Positions 1 through 4,898 of a stretch of DNA of 11,409 bases are shown here, piece by piece. The stretch comes from DATEMK01 sp035275625 (lineage in GTDB: Bacteria; Bacteroidota; Bacteroidia; AKYH767-A; OLB10). Every line of letters starts with the position of its first letter. The stretch's first letter is position 1. The notes beneath the pieces are model-generated. The model saw only the letters and a list, made by a program, of their open reading frames with translations. It had not been told where the DNA came from and searched no databases. A program made the position numbers and the translations under genes. The DNA lies in contig DATEMK010000161.1 in the NCBI GenBank assembly GCA_035275625.1, positions 1 to 11,409 on the forward strand, given 5' to 3'.

Positions 1-1
1 T

Positions 2-91
2 TTTGACGGAAAAAAATTAATCTGGTCGTCAAACAGAAACAATAATGGAACACATAATACCAATCTTTTTATTGCCGATTGGGTGGAGTAA
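2..91 (+). CDS. C-terminal end of a TolB/PD40-type beta-propeller protein (5'-partial)
   Basis: An open frame enters from the left edge and stops at TAA 89-91, leaving 29 residues. They read FDGKKLIWSSNR, then an Asn/Thr-rich turn, then NLFIADWVE. The pattern [FS]-DGKK-hydrophobic-SNR is the hallmark of PD40/TolB-like WD40 repeats, and 'TNLFIADW' is a common last blade in Bacteroidota PD40 proteins. Such proteins are normally exported beta-propellers; what this one binds cannot be told from its tail. A 41-codon gene follows 33 bp downstream on the same strand, so the two are probably co-transcribed. The family assignment rests on one repeat and is good but not certain. Confidence 0.7.
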   Translation, partial: FDGKKLIWSSNRNNNGTHNTNLFIADWVE

Positions 92-124
92 ATAAATTTC
101 GGATTTCAATCTTAAAGTTAAAAA

Positions 125-250
125 ATGGAAAAACAATCAAAAGTCAAAGTATGGTTAAAGAGATTTGGAATTGCAGGCTTTTTCTTTTTCCTGATAAAAG
201 GTTTTATCTGGCTTGCAGTTATTTTCGGGCTGACTAAATGTTTTGATTAA
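125..250 (+). CDS. Small single-span membrane protein, 41 aa, unknown function
   Basis: ATG at 125 opens a 41-codon frame ending in TAA 248-250. It has a basic amphipathic N-terminus (MEKQSKVKVWLKRFG), one hydrophobic segment at about residues 16-36 (IAGFFFFLIKGFIWLAVIFG), and the short tail LTKCFD. This predicts a one-pass inner-membrane peptide with the positive end in the cytoplasm. The core 'KRxGIAGFxFFLIKGxxWL' matches, from memory, a recurrent uncharacterised small protein of Bacteroidota; a search would be needed to confirm that. It lies 33 bp after the PD40 gene, in the same direction, suggesting an operon. Its shortness leaves a risk of chance, but the ordered charge and hydrophobicity pattern argues for a real gene. 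Confidence 0.6.
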   Translation: MEKQSKVKVWLKRFGIAGFFFFLIKGFIWLAVIFGLTKCFD

Positions 251-490
251 TTGATTGCTTTTATTTTTAATGCTAAATTTTTTTTGAATGCCTCGTTCCA
301 TAAATTTCCCCCAATAATAAACACCTTTCTCATCTTTGAAAAAGCACGGTTGTTACACCCTTTACAGTTAAAACTTTCTGAAGCCCCTTTTTCATTGCTA
401 AAATAAGGTTAAATAAGTCAAATATTCCATTCGCTGAACTATTTAAACCGTGAGCATCAGGAGCAAAATTCAGGCATAAAATAAAAATAT
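251..490. other. AT-rich intergenic stretch without recognised content
   Basis: No gene, hairpin terminator or repeat stands out between the 41-aa membrane peptide and the OB-fold gene. A minus-strand frame across part of it is considered a chance opening. Confidence 0.5.
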
Positions 491-498
491 TACTTTAG
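491..498 (+). promoter_or_regulatory. Possible -7 box upstream of the small OB-fold gene
   Basis: TACTTTAG matches the Bacteroidota -7 consensus TAnnTTTG except at the seventh base. It ends 4 bp before the ATG at 503, which would give an almost leaderless mRNA. No clear -33 TTG was seen. Confidence 0.3.
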
Positions 499-502
499 CG
501 AA

Positions 503-856
503 ATGAAAATAAAGCCGGCATTAATTTTATTCCTGCTTTCTGCCTGTTGCAGAGCCCAAACCGTTTCCCCCGATTCGGCAAAATATCATGAAGGGAATTT
601 AATAACTGTCTGTGGTGAAATTACAAGCGGAAAAATAAGCGAAAGCGAAAACGTCTATTTAAATTTTGGTGCACCTTATCCTGATAATAGTTTTACTGCG
701 GTAATCTTTGCAAAAGATTCAATAAATTTTAAAGAGATAAGACCAAAAGATTATTTAAGGAAAAAAAATATTTGTGTTACCGGCATTATAAAAATGTATA
801 AAGAGAAACCAGAAATAATTGTTAAGTCACCGGATCAGATAAACTCGCGTGATTGA
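503..856 (+). CDS. Small exported OB-fold protein (tRNA_anti/nucleic-acid-binding-like)
   Basis: The 117-residue protein starts with MKIKPALILFLLSACCRAQ. This is an export signal with either a lipobox (LSAC, Cys15 as lipidated residue) or a signal peptidase I site after Ala18 (RAQ); the sequence does not decide between lipoprotein and soluble form. Residues 29-115 look like one compact beta-barrel: 'GNLITVCGEI', 'VYLNFGAPYPDNSFTAVIF', 'RKKNICVTGIIKMYKEKPEI', 'IVKSPDQI'. The order G-x-V-x-G, then LNFG-x-YP-x-x-xFTAVIF, then V-x-G-x-I-x-x-Y-x-x-KPEI, is typical of OB-fold domains often found with secreted nucleases. No nuclease residues are present here, so a binding or accessory role is inferred. 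It stands alone and is followed by a strong terminator. Confidence 0.75.
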   Translation: MKIKPALILFLLSACCRAQTVSPDSAKYHEGNLITVCGEITSGKISESENVYLNFGAPYPDNSFTAVIFAKDSINFKEIRPKDYLRKKNICVTGIIKMYKEKPEIIVKSPDQINSRD

Positions 857-897
857 ATATCTTAATACCTGCAATTGAAACACGATCAGGGAAATAA

Positions 898-928
898 AAA
901 AAACTCCGGACCTATGCCGGAGTTTTTT
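898..928. terminator. Bidirectional intrinsic terminator between convergent genes
   Basis: A perfect 12-bp stem (898-909 AAAAAACTCCGG with 917-928 CCGGAGTTTTTT) encloses the 7-nt loop ACCTATG. The A-tract on one side and T-tract on the other let it work in both directions. It serves the plus-strand gene ending at 856 and the minus-strand gene whose stop lies at 948. Confidence 0.9.
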
Positions 929-947
929 CATTAGCGAACCACCCTGA

Positions 948-3284
948 CTAATAAATCAGGAATTTTCCTCTTGTCAGGTTTACACCGTTATCAGTGCTTA
1001 AATCATATATATATAAACCCTGTGGAAGCTGGTCTTTTACAAGCAGCACTTTATTATCCCGCGTGTTTTTAAATGACACAAGCGCTCCTGTGACAGAATA
1101 AATTTTCAGATGAAACAATTCTTTCCCGGGATTTTCAAACACTAACCATGCGGTATTGCTGAATGGATTGGGAATTACTTTCGCTTCAGTTTGATTCTCA
1201 TTGCTGATTTCAGAAACTGAAATGGGTATGACAGTTACCAGGGTATTGAAAGTCTGGTTGGTGGTAACCGGGGGATTAAAATCAAAGTAAATATCTGCAT
1301 CATTATATACAACAGTATTATCAGGTGTTCCCGCTTTGGGGCGGATGCGGTAACGGATAAAACCATGGCTTTGGCCTTCGTTTGTATTGCTGTCAACAAG
1401 CAATATATTATTGAACGTGAATTTTGCCACACGCGTCTGCAGGGAAACCTCCGATAACATTGTATGGCTTGCTTCCACCACTTCAAATGTACCCAGGTCA
1501 AAATTATTATCAATTGTATCACGGATGACTACAGTATATGCCGTATCTGTCCCCGTATTCTGAAACAGGATTGTGTATAGAATAGAATCGCTCAACAACG
1601 TGTAATGCTGACTGAAAACACCTTCAGGTATTGCCGATTTTTCATTCGGATCCATAGAACAGCTTACCACGTGTGTTCCGTAGTCTGTTGCAGAGTAAGC
1701 CATATTACCGCCTCCATCCAACGCCACAATGGTGGCAGAATAATTAATTGTGACGCCTCCCACAGGAGTGGAGAAGCACACGCTGACCGTATATATTTGC
1801 TGGGGCAGCACATTGTAAATATTCCAGAACAAAGTATCCCCGATAATTGAATCGGGCGGAGCGTTATTGCCCCAGCAATTTGCAGTGGTATAGATCATGT
1901 TCGTATCAAAAACAAAATACACGTAACCATTATAGGGAATGCTGCCTATGTTTTGATAGGTCATGCCAAAATGATTCGGATGCGCACAGCCTGACCAGCA
2001 GGGATCCAAAGTAATGATGGAAGTATAAGGGCTGATGGTTGATTCAAGTCCGAAATCATGTCCGCCAGTAGTGACGGAAACTGTATCGGTATAGGAAGCC
2101 GGATTGTTTGGAGCAAGCGTTAAAAAACCTGCCTGCTGTACCCATGAAATGGTATGAGGACCCGGAGCTGCGCCAAAAGAAAAATCTCCGTTTTGATCGC
2201 TGAAAGCTATTGTGCTGTCGGGCATCATCAGGAGTTTTTCATTAGCAATTCCAGGCTCTGCCGGATCTTTTATTCCGTTTGAATCCACATCTAAAAATAC
2301 AATCCCCGTCAGGTACAGCGGTGGATTATTTACTGTAAAGTTATTGTGCATATAATGATAGCCGGTATAACCCGATGTTAAATAAATTCTCGTATCCCAT
2401 AAGCCAAGGTAGGCCACATTATTCGGAACAGGAAACCGCGCTATAATGGTGTTTGTGTCTATATATGTAACCAGGTTAGACGTGAATGAATAAGGAAATG
2501 TAGTTCTCCGCATGGAAACATTTGAAGCAACCACATTTGATGGTGTGAATATGCCTCTTGATACAATAGTTACCTGGATAGTCTGTCCCGTAAAAGCGCT
2601 GTCAGGGTAAACGCTTGTTATTCCGTGCACGGCTGCAAAATTGTTAGTTGCATTGTTGCTGTTAATGACAACATTAAAAGATGTTGGATTAGGCGGAAGA
2701 ATCAACACCAGGTCATTTGTATTAGGAACAAAATTTACAGTGTAGTTGCCATTTGACACACCATAAGAATAATCACCGGTACCATTGGTAACCTGGTTTC
2801 CTATGCCTGGAATATTGATGGTCTGATTTGGAATGCCCTGCTCTGCCCCGTCAAGAATTCCGTTTCCGTTCAAATCATCAAATACTTTTCCCTGGACGAA
2901 GCCGTCAGGCGGGTTGACTGTAACTGCAGCGGGAAGAGTTAAATTAATAATATTTTGACCCGGATCGTAATAGCTTACATATAAATCATAGACTCCGGCA
3001 AAAGCATTGGCGGGGATATTAAAAGTAATATCGAAATGCAAATCGTCTGTAATCGTTGCTGCAAGAATATTGGCATATAAAAAATTAGTGCCGTTTTGCA
3101 GGTAAACATTATAGAGAGAGTTGGGAGGCGAGGAAGTTTGAAAAGTTGTGCCCGCTCCTGTTATGGTGGTGGTTAAATTAATGCCCACTGTTCCAGTGTT
3201 GGGAGACGCAGAAACGAGCGACTGGCTTTTTGCCTGGAATGCTATAAAGCAAACAAGCAGGATTGAAAGTAAATTTTTTTTCAT
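948..3284 (-). CDS. T9SS-secreted modular surface protein (TIG-like, SdrD_B-like, DUF7619-type, type A sorting domain)
   Basis: Read from ATG 3284, the protein has 778 residues. A 24-codon longer frame exists, but only this Met is followed directly by a signal peptide (MKKNLLSILLVCFIAFQAKS, cut before Gln21). A duplicated pair follows: a TIG/IPT-like Ig domain (about 24-126 and 221-320), each followed by an SdrD_B-like domain with an acidic loop (DDLNGNGILDGAE at 136-148; DVDSNGIKDPAE at 332-343) suited to calcium binding. Residues 420-545 carry five Cys (429, 433, 470, 503, 542). Residues 545-680 run from 'DPNEKSAIPEG' through 'FQNTGTDTAYTVVIRDT' and 'SHGFIRYRI' to 'DIYFDFNPPVTTNQ', the signature order of DUF7619. 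Residues 702-778 (VIPNPFSN ... LPQGLYIYDL ... GKFLIY) are a type A T9SS sorting domain, so the protein should cross the outer membrane and be secreted or anchored. Its ligand is unknown; a structural or adhesive role is inferred. Confidence 0.9.
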   Translation of the reverse strand: MKKNLLSILLVCFIAFQAKSQSLVSASPNTGTVGINLTTTITGAGTTFQTSSPPNSLYNVYLQNGTNFLYANILAATITDDLHFDITFNIPANAFAGVYDLYVSYYDPGQNIINLTLPAAVTVNPPDGFVQGKVFDDLNGNGILDGAEQGIPNQTINIPGIGNQVTNGTGDYSYGVSNGNYTVNFVPNTNDLVLILPPNPTSFNVVINSNNATNNFAAVHGITSVYPDSAFTGQTIQVTIVSRGIFTPSNVVASNVSMRRTTFPYSFTSNLVTYIDTNTIIARFPVPNNVAYLGLWDTRIYLTSGYTGYHYMHNNFTVNNPPLYLTGIVFLDVDSNGIKDPAEPGIANEKLLMMPDSTIAFSDQNGDFSFGAAPGPHTISWVQQAGFLTLAPNNPASYTDTVSVTTGGHDFGLESTISPYTSIITLDPCWSGCAHPNHFGMTYQNIGSIPYNGYVYFVFDTNMIYTTANCWGNNAPPDSIIGDTLFWNIYNVLPQQIYTVSVCFSTPVGGVTINYSATIVALDGGGNMAYSATDYGTHVVSCSMDPNEKSAIPEGVFSQHYTLLSDSILYTILFQNTGTDTAYTVVIRDTIDNNFDLGTFEVVEASHTMLSEVSLQTRVAKFTFNNILLVDSNTNEGQSHGFIRYRIRPKAGTPDNTVVYNDADIYFDFNPPVTTNQTFNTLVTVIPISVSEISNENQTEAKVIPNPFSNTAWLVFENPGKELFHLKIYSVTGALVSFKNTRDNKVLLVKDQLPQGLYIYDLSTDNGVNLTRGKFLIY

Positions 3285-3333
3285 GTGACAGTTGTTTTGA
3301 AGTAAAAGAATAAAATAAGTTGAATTAAAAAAG

Positions 3334-3341
3334 CAAGTATA
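3334..3341 (-). promoter_or_regulatory. Possible -7 box for the minus-strand surface protein
   Basis: The minus strand reads TATACTTG, one mismatch from TAnnTTTG, about 50 bp upstream of the chosen ATG (3284). It lies within the longer open frame, which is a further reason to prefer the internal start. No convincing -33 element was seen. Confidence 0.25.
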
Positions 3342-3367
3342 ATTTAAAACCTTCACTTTCTTAATAT

Positions 3368-3420
3368 CCTATTTAAAATCATACTATAGTCTTATTTAAA
3401 ATCATACAATAGTCTTATTT
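3368..3420. repeat. 23-bp tandem direct repeat, 2.3 copies, in a divergent intergenic region
   Basis: Unit 1 (3368-3390) and unit 2 (3391-3413) share 21 of 23 bases (core TATTTAAAATCATAC at 3370-3384 and 3393-3407, then ATAGT). A third, partial copy CTTATTT follows at 3414-3420. The repeat sits midway between two divergently transcribed genes, a usual place for a tandem operator, but no known regulator motif is recognised. Confidence 0.85.
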
Positions 3421-3516
3421 CTCTCTGCAGATTAATTTCACTTGTACTTTCCTGCTCAAATAATATTCGCGCTGGTTTTTGTATTTGTTTTACATTTTTG
3501 CAATCAACTGGAATTT

Positions 3517-4551
3517 ATGCTCAAAAAGATTTTAAGCATTTTATGTTTGTTCCTGCCCGGAAGCTCTTTTGCACAATTTGACACTGCCTTTTATATTAAA
3601 TACAGCGATATGCTCGGTGTGGGAGTTTTTCAATCCATCCGTGACAACGCCATTACATTTGAAAAACTTAATTTACCCGATTCTTTATTTCATACCGTCA
3701 GCTATAACGTAAACGGGAAAGCCATCACGGGGTTTTTTCTCGATTACGATAAAATTTATTTTGCATTCGGGTTTAAAACCGTGCAGAATGATAATGACAT
3801 GCGCAAAGGCACCACTGATATTTCAAGCTACGTGGTGCAATTAGGAACCAATAAGCTGATCCTCGAAGGTGGTTACCGGAGGTACAGGGGATTTTATGAT
3901 GAGAGCACGCCAAATTACATTGCTCCCTTTATGGATTCAACTTTATATTACCAGGACAAAAGCTTAGAAGATAAAGTCACAAAAATAAAAGCGCTTTATT
4001 TTTTAAACCACAAAAAGTTTTCCTACAATTCATCCTACTTCGGATCGTACCGGCAGCTGAAATCAGCCATGTCATGGACCTTTGGGGGCAATTTTTATTA
4101 TAACAAAATTAAATCGGATACTTCGCTCATCCCGTATTATGCAAGAAGTGTTTTTAATGAATACGGTTACCTGGATCAGGTAAGAGTCACTGGTTTTTCA
4201 TTGGGCGGAGGCGGTTCGGGAAACCTGGTAATTGGAAAAAGATTTTTTCTCAATCTTACCATTACGCTCGGGCTGGAACCGCAATGGAGGAGGTATCACT
4301 TTTTAACCGGTGAAGCCACCTCTCCCTGTTATATTTCGTTTGCTTCAGATATCCGCACTTCGCTGGGCTTCAACAGCCGGAAGTTTTATTTTCTTATATC
4401 CAGCATCAATGACCTTACCTACAACAACAGTAAATCGCTGAACATTTCCGGAGCTTTTCTGAATGGCACAATTTCCATCGGCTGGCGCTTTCATCTTGAA
4501 AACAAAGGCACAAAATGGCTGAAAGAAAATAAACTCTATAAAATGATATAA
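3517..4551 (+). CDS. DUF4421-like outer-membrane beta-barrel protein
   Basis: ATG 3517 gives 344 residues starting with a clean signal peptide (MLKKILSILCLFLPGSSFA, cut before Gln20). The open frame extends 25 codons upstream, but that extension would bury the signal, and a promoter-like TACATTTTTGC at 3491-3501 lies inside it. The mature part is rich in alternating aromatic/polar strands with Tyr/Phe belts and Asn/Ser/Gly turns: 'VSYNVNGKAITGFFLDYDKIYF' style strands at 60-85, 'GGYRRYRGFYDE' at 118-129, a Gly-rich strand at 226-240, 'RFFLNLTITLGLEPQWRRY' near 242-260, and 'NGTISIGWRFHL' near the end. This layout fits the DUF4421 family of Bacteroidota outer-membrane barrels, whose function is unknown. 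The protein ends in a basic tail (KGTKWLKENKLYKMI) rather than an aromatic C-terminal residue. No terminator follows, so read-through towards the tRNA is possible. Confidence 0.7.
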   Translation: MLKKILSILCLFLPGSSFAQFDTAFYIKYSDMLGVGVFQSIRDNAITFEKLNLPDSLFHTVSYNVNGKAITGFFLDYDKIYFAFGFKTVQNDNDMRKGTTDISSYVVQLGTNKLILEGGYRRYRGFYDESTPNYIAPFMDSTLYYQDKSLEDKVTKIKALYFLNHKKFSYNSSYFGSYRQLKSAMSWTFGGNFYYNKIKSDTSLIPYYARSVFNEYGYLDQVRVTGFSLGGGGSGNLVIGKRFFLNLTITLGLEPQWRRYHFLTGEATSPCYISFASDIRTSLGFNSRKFYFLISSINDLTYNNSKSLNISGAFLNGTISIGWRFHLENKGTKWLKENKLYKMI

Positions 4552-4561
4552 ATGAAATCTC

Positions 4562-4569
4562 TACTTTTG
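4562..4569 (+). promoter_or_regulatory. Consensus Bacteroidota -7 box, likely promoter of tRNA-His
   Basis: TACTTTTG followed by C matches TAnnTTTG exactly, 11 bp after the stop of the DUF4421-like gene. No TTG -33 box is clear upstream. The next gene is tRNA-His at 4731, so a transcript from here would carry a leader of roughly 150 nt containing both heptamer arrays. No better promoter is visible closer to the tRNA. Confidence 0.45.
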
Positions 4570-4582
4570 CAGCCCGGAAAAA

Positions 4583-4656
4583 GCAGTTGGCAGTTGGCAG
4601 TTGGCAGTTGGCAGTTGGCAGTTGGCAGTTGGCAGTTGGCAGTTGGCAGTTGGCAG
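4583..4656 (+). repeat. Heptanucleotide tandem array (GCAGTTG), 10 perfect copies plus 4 nt
   Basis: Ten uninterrupted copies of GCAGTTG start at 4583 and repeat every 7 bp up to 4652, followed by GCAG. The unit is not self-complementary, so no hairpin is expected. Because 7 is not a multiple of 3, translation in any frame gives a heptapeptide period (QLPTANC on the minus strand). The perfection of the copies suggests recent slippage or active homogenisation. Confidence 0.97.
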
Positions 4657-4658
4657 AA

Positions 4659-4721
4659 GTAAATCGTAAATCGTAAATCGTAAATCGTAAATCGTAAATC
4701 GTAAATCCTATATCGTACATC
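4659..4721 (+). repeat. Second heptanucleotide tandem array (GTAAATC), 7 perfect plus 2 degenerate copies
   Basis: Seven perfect copies of GTAAATC run from 4659 to 4707, followed in register by CTATATC (two changes) and GTACATC (one change). The array begins 2 bp after the first array, through the shortened junction unit GCAGAA. It ends 9 bp before tRNA-His. On the minus strand it reads as GATTTAC repeats, encoding a DLRFTIY heptapeptide period if translated. Confidence 0.95.
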
Positions 4722-4730
4722 AAAAATTAC

Positions 4731-4805
4731 GGTGATTGTAGCTCAGTCGGTTAGAGCACCAGATTGTGGATCTGGGGGTCGCGGGTTCGAGCCCCGTCTT
4801 TCACC
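4731..4805 (+). tRNA. tRNA-His (anticodon GTG)
   Basis: The cloverleaf reads as follows: G-1 at 4731, acceptor 5' strand 4732-4738, D-stem GCTC/GAGC (4741-4744/4754-4757), anticodon stem CCAGA/TCTGG (4759-4763/4771-4775) with loop TTGTGGA and anticodon GTG at 4766-4768, T-stem GCGGG/CCCGT (4781-4785/4793-4797) with loop TTCGAGC, acceptor 3' strand 4798-4804, and C73 at 4805. The genome-encoded G-1 opposite C73 is the histidine identity element. CCA is not encoded. Positions 5:68 and 6:67 are T/T oppositions, leaving the acceptor stem imperfect. A terminator follows directly. Confidence 0.95.
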
Positions 4806-4810
4806 CGGTA

Positions 4811-4842
4811 AAAACCGTTCACCTTATGTGGACGGTTTTTTT
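4811..4842 (+). terminator. Intrinsic terminator of tRNA-His
   Basis: A 12-bp stem (4811-4822 AAAACCGTTCAC with 4828-4839 GTGGACGGTTTT, one G-T wobble) encloses the loop CTTAT and runs into a T-tract to 4842. It begins 5 bp after the tRNA and isolates it from the ATPase gene. Confidence 0.9.
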
Positions 4843-4881
4843 ATTTGGAACGGCCTTCATTCGTTCACCCTTCAGTCATTG

Positions 4882-4889
4882 TAACTTTG
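4882..4889 (+). promoter_or_regulatory. Consensus -7 box of the P1B ATPase gene
   Basis: TAACTTTG followed by C is a perfect TAnnTTTG(Y) box ending 9 bp before ATG 4899. TTCG at 4859-4862 is a weak -33 candidate at 19-bp spacing. Transcription starting about 7 nt after the box would give an mRNA with almost no leader. The box also shows that the longer frame with TTG at 4845 is not the true start. Confidence 0.7.
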
Positions 4890-4898
4890 CATAATATA

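Noticed and set aside
155..301. Minus-strand 48-codon frame (starts MERGIQKK)
   Set aside because: It is antisense to the 41-aa membrane peptide, lacks promoter or signal features, and resembles an AT-rich chance opening.
3285..3356. 24-codon upstream extension of the minus-strand surface protein
   Set aside because: The signal peptide begins at the internal Met (3284), and an extension would bury it.
3442..3516. 25-codon upstream extension of the DUF4421-like protein
   Set aside because: A canonical MLKK signal peptide starts at 3517; the extension contains a promoter-like sequence.
4583..4721. CRISPR-like array
   Set aside because: The units are 7 bp and directly adjacent, with no spacers and no cas genes nearby.
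4415..4723. Minus-strand open frame of 102 codons reading through the heptamer arrays
   Set aside because: Its N-terminal half is translated 7-bp repeats (QLPTANC and DLRFTIY periods) and the rest is antisense to the DUF4421-like gene. It is a by-product of stop-free repeats, not a gene.
4845..4898. 18-codon N-terminal extension of the copper ATPase starting at TTG
   Set aside because: It overlaps the -7 promoter box at 4882 and starts right against the tRNA terminator; ATG 4899 directly precedes the HMA domain.
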